From Candidatus Hydrogenedentota bacterium (GTDB lineage: Bacteria; Hydrogenedentota; Hydrogenedentia; Hydrogenedentales; JAEUWI01), in the NCBI GenBank assembly GCA_016791475.1, contig JAEUWI010000001.1:1-64000 (forward strand): DNA of 64,000 nucleotides, given 5' to 3'. Below the pieces are notes generated by a model that had not been told where the DNA came from, ran no database searches, and worked only from the letters and a program-made list of their open reading frames with translations. Made by a program: the position numbers and the translations under genes. Positions within the stretch are counted from its first letter, which is position 1. Each line of letters opens with the position of its first letter. Shown piece after piece: positions 17,941-25,651 of this stretch.

Positions 17941-18546
17941 ATGTTCGCATTCCTTCGCGGCGCCGTCGCCATCAAGACCGTCGGCCACATCGCCCTTGAT
18001 GTGGGCGGTGCGGGCTATGAAGTTGCCGTGCCCGACAGCGTCTACCGGAAGTTGGCCATTCACCAGGAGGTGACCCTGTTGACCTATTGCCACATTCGCG
18101 AGGATGCCTTCCAGATCTTTGGTTTTCTCAAGGAGGAAGAGAAATCCCTCTTTACCACGCTGCTTTCAATCAACAAGGTGGGGCCCAAGGTCGCGCTGAG
18201 CGTTCTATCGGGCCTCTCGGTGCAGGCCTTCGGCCAGGCGGTGCTGGAGAACGACGTAAAGGCCTTCACCAGGATCCCCGGCGTGGGCAAGGCCATGGCG
18301 CAACGCCTCATTCTCGAAATGAAAACCAAGCTGAAGCAGAACCCCGATCTCAACGCCATCATCGGCGAGCCGGAATCGGTCTCGACGGAACCCGAGGGCG
18401 ACGACGCCTATGAAGCGCTTCTGTCCCTCGGCTGCACGCCCCAGGAAGCCCGCAAGGCCACCCTCGCCGCGCGCAGGAAGCTGGGCGACGACGCGAAGGA
18501 CGAAGAAGTGGTCCGGGCGGCGTTGCAGTCCATGGCCAAGGTATAA
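17941..18546 (+). CDS. ruvA: Holliday junction branch migration protein RuvA
   Basis: RuvA binds the four-way junction as a tetramer and loads the RuvB motor. The 201-residue product shows an OB-fold start (MFAFLRGAVAIKTVGHIALD), two helix-hairpin-helix units (SINKVGPKVALSVLSGLS and IPGVGKAMAQRLILEMKTKL), and the C-terminal RuvB-binding three-helix domain (YEALLSLGCTPQEARKA). Length is typical. The frame opens upstream at 17839, but the ATG at 17941 begins exactly at the conserved start. The gap of 114 bases after ruvC and six bases before ruvB suggests a ruvAB unit that may also be transcribed with ruvC. Confidence 0.97.
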   Translation: MFAFLRGAVAIKTVGHIALDVGGAGYEVAVPDSVYRKLAIHQEVTLLTYCHIREDAFQIFGFLKEEEKSLFTTLLSINKVGPKVALSVLSGLSVQAFGQAVLENDVKAFTRIPGVGKAMAQRLILEMKTKLKQNPDLNAIIGEPESVSTEPEGDDAYEALLSLGCTPQEARKATLAARRKLGDDAKDEEVVRAALQSMAKV

Positions 18547-18552
18547 TCGCGC

Positions 18553-19575
18553 ATGGCCCACGACGACATCATCAATCCCGCCCGCCAGGGCGACGAAAGC
18601 CTGACCGAAGAACAGATCCGCCCGCAGCGCCTGGCGGACTTCCCCGGCCAGGAGCCCATCAAGGACAAACTCGCCATCGCCATCGCCGCCGCGAAGGGGC
18701 GCAACGAGCCTTTGGACCACATGCTCCTCAGCGGCCCGCCGGGACTGGGGAAGACCACCCTGGCGCGGATCCTGGCCAATGAGATGGGCGTGGACATCAA
18801 GCAGAGTTCCGGGCCGGTGATCGAGCGTCAGGCTGACCTTTCGGCGATTCTTACGAGTTTGGAAGCCTTCGACGTATTATTCATCGACGAAATCCATCGC
18901 CTCAACCACGCGGTGGAAGAGACGTTGTATTCCGCGATGGAAGATTTCGAAGTCGATATCATGCTGGGGAAAGGGCCCACGGCGCGCTCCATGAAGATCG
19001 GCCTCAAGCCTTTCACGCTGATCGGCGCCACCACCCGATCGGGCCTGCTCACGCCGCCCCTGCGCGCGCGCTTTGGCGACACCTGCCGCTTTGAGTTTTA
19101 TTCGCCGGCCGAGTTGAAACACATCGTGCTGCGCGCCGCGCGCATCCTCGACGTGCCCATCGACGACGATGGCGCGCTGGAGATCGCCACGCGCTCCCGG
19201 GGCACGGCCCGCGTGGCCAACCGCCTGCTCCGCCGGGTGCGCGACTACGCCCAGGTCAAGGGCGTGGGTGTGATCACCCGGGAAATGGCCGACGCGTCCC
19301 TGGCCCTCCTCCGTATCGACAATCTGGGTCTCGACGACATGGATCGCGCCATCCTCATGACCGCCATCGAAAAGTTCAGCGGCGGACCGGTCGGCCTGTC
19401 CTCCCTCGCGGTCGCGGTGGGGGAAGAGCGCCAGACCTTGGAAGAGGTCCACGAGCCCTTCCTTATTCAGTTGGGCTTTCTCAAACGCACGCCTCAGGGC
19501 CGCATGGCGACACCGCTCGCCTATCGCCATTTCGGGCTGAATGCGCCCCAATCCGCCCTGCCCGAGTTGTTTTAG
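18553..19575 (+). CDS. ruvB: Holliday junction DNA helicase RuvB
   Basis: RuvB is the hexameric AAA+ motor that drives branch migration with RuvA. The 340-residue protein has DEXX-box features in order: Walker [21 protein letters not shown], Walker [11 protein letters not shown], sensor 1 [12 protein letters not shown] with PLRARFG, and the winged-helix end [18 protein letters not shown] and [13 protein letters not shown]. Length is normal. It begins six bases after ruvA. No frameshift or missing key residue is seen. Confidence 0.97.
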   Translation: MAHDDIINPARQGDESLTEEQIRPQRLADFPGQEPIKDKLAIAIAAAKGRNEPLDHMLLSGPPGLGKTTLARILANEMGVDIKQSSGPVIERQADLSAILTSLEAFDVLFIDEIHRLNHAVEETLYSAMEDFEVDIMLGKGPTARSMKIGLKPFTLIGATTRSGLLTPPLRARFGDTCRFEFYSPAELKHIVLRAARILDVPIDDDGALEIATRSRGTARVANRLLRRVRDYAQVKGVGVITREMADASLALLRIDNLGLDDMDRAILMTAIEKFSGGPVGLSSLAVAVGEERQTLEEVHEPFLIQLGFLKRTPQGRMATPLAYRHFGLNAPQSALPELF

Positions 19576-19682
19576 GCGGGGGGTATCGCGCATAATGATT
19601 TCCAGCCAACTCGCAGCATGTTCGTCGGGGACTCACACTAATCACAGCGCGGATTCGCGTTGATTTCATGGGAAGAGCGACG

Positions 19683-21167
19683 ATGCCCACCGAAGATATT
19701 TCCATCCTGAATCAGCTTTCTCACGGGGCGCCCAAATTGACTCCGGAGAAGGGGGCCGATCTCGCCGACGGGATCAACAGCACCCTGCAGAAAGCGCTGA
19801 AGATCAACCTCGATCCCGACAAGTACGGGACGATTGCGGAGATCGGCGCGGGCCAGGAGATAGCGCGGTTCTTCTTCCAGGCGGGCGGCGCGGCGGGCAC
19901 CCTGGCCAAGACCATGTCGGCCTATGACATGCAATTCAGCGACGCGATCTACGGTGAAGAGCAGCACGGCCGCTACGTGAGCCGAAGCCGCCTCGAAAAA
20001 ATGCTGGACAAAGAGTTCAAGCTCCTCGGCGAGCGCATTCAGGACGGTTCCTCCAGGAATCGTTGTTTCTTCGCCATCGCCGATACGGTCAAAGCGGCGG
20101 GCTACAAAACCCAGGGCCAATGCCACGGCTGGATCGGCATTCGGCTCCAGCTCTATCCCCAGGCGCCGCCCAGCGATATCATTCTTCACGTGCGCCTGCT
20201 CGACAAGGCCAACCGCCAGCAGCAATACGCGCTCGGGGTGCTGGGCGTGAACCTGCTTTACGGTGCCTACTACCATTTCCGCAATCCGAAGTTGCTCCTG
20301 GAATCCCTCGTGGACAATCTGGAGCCGGGGCGCATCGAGATCAATACCGTCCATTTCCAGGGGCCTTACTTCGACGATATCGACAACCGTCTCATGGCCC
20401 TGCATCTGGTCAAGGTGGGTATGACCAATGCCGTCATGTTTTCCCCCGATGGTGAAGTGCTCCAGCCTTCCGATGCCCTGTATAAGAAGAACTGTCTCGT
20501 ATTTCGTGGCAGCTTCCGGCCCATCACTCATGTAAACATGGACATGGCCCGCTGCGGTAAAGAGCAGTTTCTGGGGGAAGACGAAATCGAGGAGGGGCGC
20601 ACGGTGCTGCTGGCCGAGTTGACCATGGCCAATCTCATGAATGAAGGCGAGATCGATACCCAGGATTTCCTCGCCCGCGTGGACATGCTCGGGGCACAGG
20701 GCTTTACCGTGCTCATTTCAAATTATTTGCGCTTTTTCCGGCTCCGCAGCTATCTCAACGAGTTCACCAAGCGGAAGATTGGCATCGTCCTCGGCGTGCC
20801 CAATATTCGCGATATCTTTAATGAGAAATACTACACCGACCTCGAAGGGGGCATCCTCGAAGCCTTTGGCAAGCTCTTCTCGGGGAACATCCGGCTCTAT
20901 GTCTACCCCATGATCGGGGACGACGATGAATTGATTACCCTCGAAAACCTCCGTGTGGACAATAAAGTACGCCTGCTGCTCCGCCATCTCGTGGAAAACG
21001 GCTGTATCGTGCCGCTTAAGGGCGCGAACGAGGAAGTGCTCCACATCAAGTCGCGCGATATCCTCAAGGCCATCCGGCAGGGCCGGGCCGATTGGAAAGA
21101 AACCGTGCCCGAGGTCGTCTACGAGACCATCGTGCGGAAGCGGCTCTTCCAGTTTGACTCGGAGTGA
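19683..21167 (+). CDS. Conserved cytoplasmic protein of unknown function (about 494 aa)
   Basis: The 494-residue product starts MPTEDISILNQLSHG and contains well-kept segments such as LTPEKGADLADGINSTLQKA and EIGAGQEIARFFFQAGGAAG, then KTMSAYDMQFSDAIYG. I recognise the pattern as a widespread bacterial protein whose database names conflict (for example nicotinate-nucleotide adenylyltransferase or TonB-dependent receptor); neither name is supported by motifs here. There is no signal peptide, membrane helix or beta-barrel pattern. The ATG at 19683 has GGAAGAG ahead of it; the ATG at 19668 is an alternative. It follows ruvB in the same direction, with about 107 bases between. Role unknown. Confidence 0.65.
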   Translation: MPTEDISILNQLSHGAPKLTPEKGADLADGINSTLQKALKINLDPDKYGTIAEIGAGQEIARFFFQAGGAAGTLAKTMSAYDMQFSDAIYGEEQHGRYVSRSRLEKMLDKEFKLLGERIQDGSSRNRCFFAIADTVKAAGYKTQGQCHGWIGIRLQLYPQAPPSDIILHVRLLDKANRQQQYALGVLGVNLLYGAYYHFRNPKLLLESLVDNLEPGRIEINTVHFQGPYFDDIDNRLMALHLVKVGMTNAVMFSPDGEVLQPSDALYKKNCLVFRGSFRPITHVNMDMARCGKEQFLGEDEIEEGRTVLLAELTMANLMNEGEIDTQDFLARVDMLGAQGFTVLISNYLRFFRLRSYLNEFTKRKIGIVLGVPNIRDIFNEKYYTDLEGGILEAFGKLFSGNIRLYVYPMIGDDDELITLENLRVDNKVRLLLRHLVENGCIVPLKGANEEVLHIKSRDILKAIRQGRADWKETVPEVVYETIVRKRLFQFDSE

Positions 21168-21304
21168 TGGGGGACGTACCGCCGCCCGGGTACCCATCCG
21201 GAGGCACAGGCCCGCGCATTCTCTGCCCCTGCTTCGGCGTGCGGATCTCTTAAAGCATCAACGTGGCGGGCGATCGAATACGTGATGGGCGCGTGTCCGT
21301 CCCT

Positions 21305-21661
21305 TCAGAACGGCATGTCCTCGCCCGGCGTAAAGTGGTAGTCTTCGGGCCGCGCCGGCTCCCAGCGGTACTGCTCTAGATCGCACGTGTCATCCACGCC
21401 AAAACGCACGCCCTCCTCCTCCAGCAATTCATATTGCAGCGTGGGGCGCTCCACATCGCCTCGTGCGCTCACGCCACCCTTGCTGTTGATGACCCGCTGC
21501 CAGGGCACATCCGTGCCGGGGCCCAGCGCGCGCAGGGCATAGCCCACCGCCCGGGCCGCCCGAGGCGCACCCAGGATCGTGGCAATCTGGCCATACGTCA
21601 TCACTCGACCGGGCGGAATATCGCGGACCAGGGTGTATACAGCATCGTAGAAGTTTGGCAT
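21305..21661 (-). CDS. Alkyltransferase-like (ATL) DNA repair protein
   Basis: The 118-residue protein matches the C-terminal DNA-binding fold of O6-methylguanine methyltransferase: VRDIPPGRVMTYGQIATILG and GAPRAARAVGYALRALG. The position that carries the acceptor cysteine in MGMT (PCHR) is PWQR here, so it should bind damaged bases without repairing them, as ATL proteins do when handing O6-alkylguanine to nucleotide-excision repair. The start is placed at ATG 21661; the frame stays open through the heptamer array upstream, so a longer N-terminal extension is possible but would be repetitive (SLQPTAY units). It stands alone, running opposite to the next gene. Confidence 0.85.
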   Translation of the reverse strand: MPNFYDAVYTLVRDIPPGRVMTYGQIATILGAPRAARAVGYALRALGPGTDVPWQRVINSKGGVSARGDVERPTLQYELLEEEGVRFGVDDTCDLEQYRWEPARPEDYHFTPGEDMPF

Positions 21662-21696
21662 TGGGGAAGCATAGCGGATCGGGGAGGGGGAAATCA

Positions 21697-21878
21697 GGCT
21701 GTAGGCTGTAGGCTGTAGGCTGTAGGCTGTAGGCTGTAGGCTGTAGGCTGTAGGCTGTAGGCTGTAGGCTGTAGGCTGTAGGCTGTAGGCTGTAGGCTGT
21801 AGGCTGTAGGCTGCGGGCTGCGGGCTGCGGGCTGCGGGCTGCGGGCTGCGGGCTGCGGGCTGCGGGCTGCGGGCTGCG
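21697..21878. repeat. 26-copy heptamer tandem array, two variants
   Basis: Sixteen perfect GGCTGTA units (21697-21808) are followed without a break by ten perfect GGCTGCG units (21809-21878). The array lies 36 bases upstream of the ATL start, in its 5' leader. Because 7 is not a multiple of 3, gain or loss of units would change the reading frame of any upstream extension; no frame through the array contains a stop. Copy number is likely variable between strains. Confidence 0.97.
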
Positions 21879-21896
21879 GGGGGCCGTTGCTTTCGC

Positions 21897-21932
21897 CCCA
21901 TACACCCCGTAAGACCCATAAGACCCAATACG
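21897..21932. repeat. 9-base-period array, single arm
   Basis: CCCGTAAGACCCATAAGACC (21906-21925) within this stretch shows a 9-base period of CCCnTAAGA. It is close in sequence to the arm at 9751-9774 and belongs to the same dispersed family; no clear facing arm was found. Confidence 0.5.
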
Positions 21933-21956
21933 CTCCAGACTGACCCACCAAAAATC

Positions 21957-21985
21957 TTGGCTTTTCACCACCTCCGTTCTATAAT
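21957..21985 (+). promoter_or_regulatory. Sigma-70-type promoter for the Gfo/Idh/MocA gene
   Basis: TTGGCT (21957-21962) and a perfect TATAAT (21980-21985) are separated by 17 bases. The start of transcription would be near 21992, leaving a leader of about 40 bases to the ATG at 22032. Confidence 0.6.
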
Positions 21986-22031
21986 ACCGCCCTGTGTGTC
22001 GCTGCACTTTTCACTGGAAGGAGAAACAAGC

Positions 22032-23204
22032 ATGGCGAAGAAAAAAGTCAACGTGGCCCTTATCGGCACGAAATTCATGGGTAAAGCCCACAGCAACGCG
22101 TTCCGCCAAGTGGGACGCTTTTTTGATCTCCCGGCCGACCCGGTAATGAAGGTCATTTGTGGTTCCGATCCCAAGGGCACCCAGGAAGCCGCCGAGAAGT
22201 TCGGCTGGGAAGAAGCCAGTACCGATTGGGAAGCCGTCGTCAAGCGGGATGACATCGATGTAATCGATATCGCGTCGCCCGGCTACCTGCACGCGCCCAT
22301 GGCCATCGCCGCGGCCAAGGCCGGCAAGCACATCATCTGCGAGAAGCCCCTGGCCAATACCCTGGCCGAAGCCAAGGCCATGCTGGCCGCGGTGGAGAAG
22401 GCGGGCGTCAAGAACATGTGCGGCTTCACCTACCGCTTCAATCCCGCCATCGCCACGATCAAGAACATGATCAAGGGCGGCGAGCTGGGCCACATTTTCC
22501 ACATCCGCGCCTGCTACCTTCAGGACTGGATCGTGGACCCTGAATTTCCCCTGAACTGGCGCCTTCAGAAGGCCACCGCCGGCTCCGGCACCCTGGGCGA
22601 CATCGGCGCCCACATCATCGACATGGCCCAGAACCTCGTCGGCAATATCTCCGAGGTGACCTCCGCCATGCAGACCTTCATCACCGAGCGCCCCATGGAA
22701 GAGGGCCAGGTGACCATCGCCAACAAGCAGCGCTCCGCCGCCGGAAAAAAGAAGATGGGCAAGGTGGACGTGGACGACGCCGCCATCGTGCTGGCGCGTT
22801 TCGAGGGCTGCAACACCCTCGGCACCTTTGAAGCCACCCGCTTCGCGCCCGGCCGCCGCAATTTCCACGGGATTGAGATCTATGGCAGCAAGGGCAGCAT
22901 CGTCTGGAATCAGGAAGACATGCACAAGTTCCAGTACTACAACATGGACGACCCGGCGCACCTCCAGGGCTTCCGCACGGTGCACGCCACCGATTCGGCC
23001 CACCCCTACGCCAGCGCCTGGTGGCCAAGCGCCCACAACATCGGCTACGAACACCTCTTCGTACACGAGGTCTACGATTTCCTCAGCCAGCTCGACAAGA
23101 AAAAGGTCACCTACCCGACCTTCGCCGACGGCGTTCAGTGCCAGAAGGTCCTCGACGCGGTGGAGAAAGCCTCCGCCAGCAAGAAGTGGGTGGCAGTTAA
23201 GTAA
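22032..23204 (+). CDS. Gfo/Idh/MocA-family NAD(P)-dependent oxidoreductase
   Basis: The 390-residue enzyme would oxidise or reduce a sugar, inositol or related polyol. The N-terminal Rossmann part (VNVALIGTKFMGKAHSNAFR, then VIDIASPGYLHAPMAIAA) binds the nucleotide, and the family catalytic lysine lies in CEKPLANTLAEAKAM. The C-terminal half is the beta-sheet substrate domain with GDIGAHIIDMAQNLVG, where the histidine is usually catalytic. The frame is open upstream but the ATG at 22032 follows AAGGAGAAAC and a good promoter. The nearby TIM-barrel isomerase (24151) suggests a sugar-catabolic group, but no substrate is indicated by sequence alone. Confidence 0.88.
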   Translation: MAKKKVNVALIGTKFMGKAHSNAFRQVGRFFDLPADPVMKVICGSDPKGTQEAAEKFGWEEASTDWEAVVKRDDIDVIDIASPGYLHAPMAIAAAKAGKHIICEKPLANTLAEAKAMLAAVEKAGVKNMCGFTYRFNPAIATIKNMIKGGELGHIFHIRACYLQDWIVDPEFPLNWRLQKATAGSGTLGDIGAHIIDMAQNLVGNISEVTSAMQTFITERPMEEGQVTIANKQRSAAGKKKMGKVDVDDAAIVLARFEGCNTLGTFEATRFAPGRRNFHGIEIYGSKGSIVWNQEDMHKFQYYNMDDPAHLQGFRTVHATDSAHPYASAWWPSAHNIGYEHLFVHEVYDFLSQLDKKKVTYPTFADGVQCQKVLDAVEKASASKKWVAVK

Positions 23205-23223
23205 TAGCGAGACGATACCGCGT

Positions 23224-23250
23224 GGGGCGCCATCCATCGGGTGGCGCCCC
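23224..23250 (+). terminator. Hairpin after the oxidoreductase
   Basis: GGGGCGCCA (23224-23232) and TGGCGCCCC (23242-23250) form a perfect 9-base-pair stem with a 9-base loop. No T-run follows, so it may slow polymerase or protect the 3' end rather than terminate. Confidence 0.45.
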
Positions 23251-23283
23251 GACGCGAGACGTTATGCAATAAGGGAGGCATAC

Positions 23284-23553
23284 ATGATTGAATACCTGAG
23301 CGTGATGATAATATTCGGTATCGTCCTCCTGATGATTATTGGGAACCCGTTCCGAAGCATCAAAAACAGCCGAGACAGTATTCAGCAATCGTTCGCGGCT
23401 CTTGATCAGGTAATCGAAGGCGTGAACAAACAACAGGCGCTGGACGAAGAAAAGTTGGCTCAACAGGCGCGGCTCATTGAACAGGGCGACGAGACAATCG
23501 CATTGCTGAAGGCCATCAGAGAGAATCTCGAGCTTCGCTCGATCAAGAATTGA
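23284..23553 (+). CDS. Small membrane protein with coiled coil
   Basis: The 89-residue protein has one membrane helix at the very start (YLSVMIIFGIVLLMIIG) and then a charged, heptad-like helix (QSFAALDQVIEGVNKQQALD, then LARLIEQGDETIALLKAI). It therefore probably anchors a short coiled coil at the cytoplasmic membrane. The ATG has AAGGGAGG at 23270-23277, and the same frame is open upstream only as a shadow of the oxidoreductase. I do not recognise a family. The gene at 23675 encodes a protein of the same build, and the two may be related or work together. Confidence 0.6.
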   Translation: MIEYLSVMIIFGIVLLMIIGNPFRSIKNSRDSIQQSFAALDQVIEGVNKQQALDEEKLAQQARLIEQGDETIALLKAIRENLELRSIKN

Positions 23554-23674
23554 ATACGTTTACCCCCGTTGCTCCCCCATACAGCCGATTGTAGGGACGG
23601 GTGGCCCCGGGCGGCAGGAATAGTTAAGATGTTTTCATCGAGCAGGGGAACTATCACAACGAGGGAGTTGCACT

Positions 23675-23929
23675 ATGGAATCAACCGGTTATGTGTTGGC
23701 GAGTTGGTGGCCGTTGCTGGTGGCCTGGGGATTTGCACTGGTCATGTATGTGCTACCCATCATCGCGCTCATTTACTTTATCCGTTATGTTATGGGCATC
23801 AAGCGCCTCGCGGCCATCGCGGAGGAAAATCTGGTGCTGAACCGCCAGCGCACCGCCCATCTTGAAAAGATCGCTGCCGTGCTCGTGTCGATGAAGAAGT
23901 CGGCCGGTCAGCGCGACTTGCCCCTGTAA
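23675..23929 (+). CDS. Small membrane protein
   Basis: The 84-residue product has two close hydrophobic segments (WWPLLVAWGFALVMYVLPII and ALIYFIRYVMG) and then a charged helix with Glu, Lys and Arg. The layout, membrane part followed by a short helix, parallels the gene at 23284. A GAGGGAG site sits about ten bases before the ATG. No domain is recognised; the gene is separated from the previous one by 121 bases with no distinct signal. Confidence 0.55.
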   Translation: MESTGYVLASWWPLLVAWGFALVMYVLPIIALIYFIRYVMGIKRLAAIAEENLVLNRQRTAHLEKIAAVLVSMKKSAGQRDLPL

Positions 23930-24005
23930 AATTGAATGGAAGGTGCGCGGTGCCGTACTAAGCGAAACGCGCTCCCATCGAAAACGGTAGCTTTGCGATG
24001 TCTCA

Positions 24006-24076
24006 GAGACATCAGGGACTACAGCGACAGCAGGAATTTGGTTTACCTGTTGTCCCTGCCGTCACTGCTGTCCCTG
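24006..24076. repeat. 9-base-period inverted array
   Basis: The left arm (24006-24034) repeats GGGACTACA/GCGACAGCA-type 9-mers, and the right arm (24046-24076) repeats the complement (GTCCCTGCC, GTCACTGCT). About four fifths of the arm positions pair, with an 11-base loop. It sits in the 221-base gap before the sugar isomerase gene and could act as a transcription or RNA-stability signal. Confidence 0.65.
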
Positions 24077-24150
24077 AAAACACGCGAAATACCCTTTTAT
24101 TAACATCGTCTTCCCCGAAGGCGCGAAACAACTAACGAAGGAGAGACAAC

Positions 24151-25116
24151 ATGAAACTAGGCTTATTGACCGCCATGTTTGGCGACAAGCCCCTCAAAGA
24201 AGTCCTGGAGATCATCCGGCCTCTGGGCTTGAACACCGTGGAACTGGGCACCGGCAACTACCCCGGCGATCCCCACGCCCCCCTGCAGGAACTGCTGGGC
24301 TCCAAGCCGAAGCGCGACGAGCTGCTGGCCCTGATCAAGGGCGAAGGACTCGAAATCAGCGCCCTGAGCTGCCACGGCAACTGCCTTCACCCCGACAAGG
24401 ACTTCGCCAAGAAACATGCGAAAGTACAGACGGACACGATCAAGCTGGCGGGCCTGCTCGGCGTGAAGACCATCAACGACTTCTCCGGTTGTCCCGGTTC
24501 CGACCCGAAGGCTACCAAGCCCAACTGGGTCACCTGCGCCTGGCCGCCGGACTACCTCGAAATCCTCGACTACCAGTGGAACGAGGTCGTGATCCCCTAC
24601 TGGACCAAGCAGGCCGCCTTCGCCAAGGAAAACGGCGTCCGCGTGGCCTTCGAAGCGCACCCCGGCTTCGTGGTCTACAACCCCGAGACCCTGCTGAAAC
24701 TCCGCAAGGCCTGCGGCAAGAACCTCGGCGCCAACTTTGACCCGAGCCACTTCTTCTGGCAGGGCATCGAACCCATCGAGGCCGTCAAGGCCATCGGCGG
24801 TGAGGCCATCTTCCACGTACACGCCAAGGACTCCAAGGTCGACGCGCGCAACGGCTCCATCAACGGCGTCCTCGACTGCAAGCACTACGGCGACGAGGCC
24901 AACCGCTCGTGGGTCTTCCGTACCTGCGGCTACGGCCACAGCCTCGAATGGTGGAAGGACTTCTTCTCCACCCTCCGTCTGGTGGGCTACGACGGCCCCA
25001 TCAGCATTGAGCACGAAGACAGCTACATGTCCAGCCAGGAAGGTCTCACCAAGGCGGTGGAATTCCTGAAGCAGTGCATTATCTTCCAGAAGAAGGGCGC
25101 CATGACCTGGGCCTGA
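24151..25116 (+). CDS. Sugar phosphate isomerase/epimerase (TIM barrel)
   Basis: The 321-residue protein belongs to the xylose-isomerase-like TIM barrel superfamily, which interconverts ketoses, cyclitols or related sugars using a divalent metal. Candidate metal ligands appear in order: Glu in VRVAFEAHPGFVVYN, Asp in GANFDPSHFFWQG, His in AIFHVHAKDSKVD, and Glu in GPISIEHEDS. The start has GAAGGAGAG nine bases upstream. The nearby Gfo/Idh/MocA gene is a frequent partner in inositol or uncommon-sugar pathways. A clear terminator hairpin follows. Substrate is not determined. Confidence 0.88.
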   Translation: MKLGLLTAMFGDKPLKEVLEIIRPLGLNTVELGTGNYPGDPHAPLQELLGSKPKRDELLALIKGEGLEISALSCHGNCLHPDKDFAKKHAKVQTDTIKLAGLLGVKTINDFSGCPGSDPKATKPNWVTCAWPPDYLEILDYQWNEVVIPYWTKQAAFAKENGVRVAFEAHPGFVVYNPETLLKLRKACGKNLGANFDPSHFFWQGIEPIEAVKAIGGEAIFHVHAKDSKVDARNGSINGVLDCKHYGDEANRSWVFRTCGYGHSLEWWKDFFSTLRLVGYDGPISIEHEDSYMSSQEGLTKAVEFLKQCIIFQKKGAMTWA

Positions 25117-25142
25117 TGCGGGGAAAATTCGACGCAATCTTC

Positions 25143-25168
25143 GGGAGCGCTGATATGCCAGCGCTCCC
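25143..25168 (+). terminator. Intrinsic terminator after the isomerase
   Basis: GGGAGCGCTG (25143-25152) pairs perfectly with CAGCGCTCCC (25159-25168) over a 6-base loop, followed by GTCGTCTTTTG. The stem is strong; the T-run is modest. Confidence 0.65.
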
Positions 25169-25460
25169 GTCGTCTTTTGAGTGCGGGGGCCCGGAGCCAC
25201 AGCGGGAGCCGAGGTTTCCAGCGACAACAGGAAATTGGGGTATTTTCCACATTGCCGTGGGTTCTTAGCGGCCCGTGGGAGCACAATAATTGATGCCATC
25301 AATAAGTTGTCATATGTGATTACTTTTGCCGTTTGAGTTGGTCATTTTTGCATCATATTCGGTTTTTACCGTTCCAGAATCCATAAAATCGAGGTGTTGG
25401 CCGACGGTATTTTGTCAATCGCTAACCTTCGGGGGCATCAACCCGGGGGCGCAAATGCGC

Positions 25461-25506
25461 GAAAAACGGCAGTTTTTCGGCACCACGCGCCACAATTGCC
25501 AAATTG
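25461..25506. promoter_or_regulatory. Inverted repeats upstream of the PEP-CTERM gene
   Basis: GAAAAAC/GTTTTTC (25461-25467 with 25472-25478) and CAATT/AATTG (25493-25497 with 25502-25506) are short palindromes in the AT-richer upstream region 25270-25560. They lie about 40-90 bases before the sigma-54-like site and could be activator-binding sites. This 535-base gap has no gene. Confidence 0.35.
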
Positions 25507-25547
25507 GTGCGAGAAATTTCACGTGACACGACGGGGTGACGAAAATT

Positions 25548-25562
25548 TGGCACGCCCCATGC
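25548..25562 (+). promoter_or_regulatory. Sigma-54 (RpoN) -24/-12 promoter
   Basis: TGGCACG (25548-25554), a 4-base spacer, then AT-GC (25559-25562) match the -24/-12 consensus TGGCACG-N4-TTGC at all but one position, with correct GG-to-GC spacing. It would start transcription near 25574, about 78 bases before the PEP-CTERM ATG. PEP-CTERM/exosortase genes are known to be tied to a sigma-54 activator (PrsR) in other bacteria. Confidence 0.6.
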
Positions 25563-25651
25563 TCTATTGAGGACAGCCCCTGCGGAACGGTTTCGGAGCG
25601 GGCGAGAACCTCGGTAGAATGCCCTCGCGGGCAATGTGGGACTAAAGCGCA

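Noticed and set aside
18542..18547. TATAAT just before ruvB as a promoter
   Set aside because: The only upstream -35-like word is about 13 bases away; ruvA and ruvB are six bases apart and clearly co-transcribed.
21697..21878. Possible CRISPR array
   Set aside because: The units are contiguous 7-mers without spacers, and there are no cas genes.
21429..22007. Open frames through the heptamer array encoding SLQPTAY or PQPAARS repeats
   Set aside because: These arise because a stop-free 7-mer is open in all frames; no ribosome site or conserved context. Kept only as a possible variable extension of the ATL gene.
22011..23237. 408-codon minus-strand frame over the Gfo/Idh/MocA gene
   Set aside because: Antisense shadow; the plus strand has promoter, ribosome site and conserved motifs.
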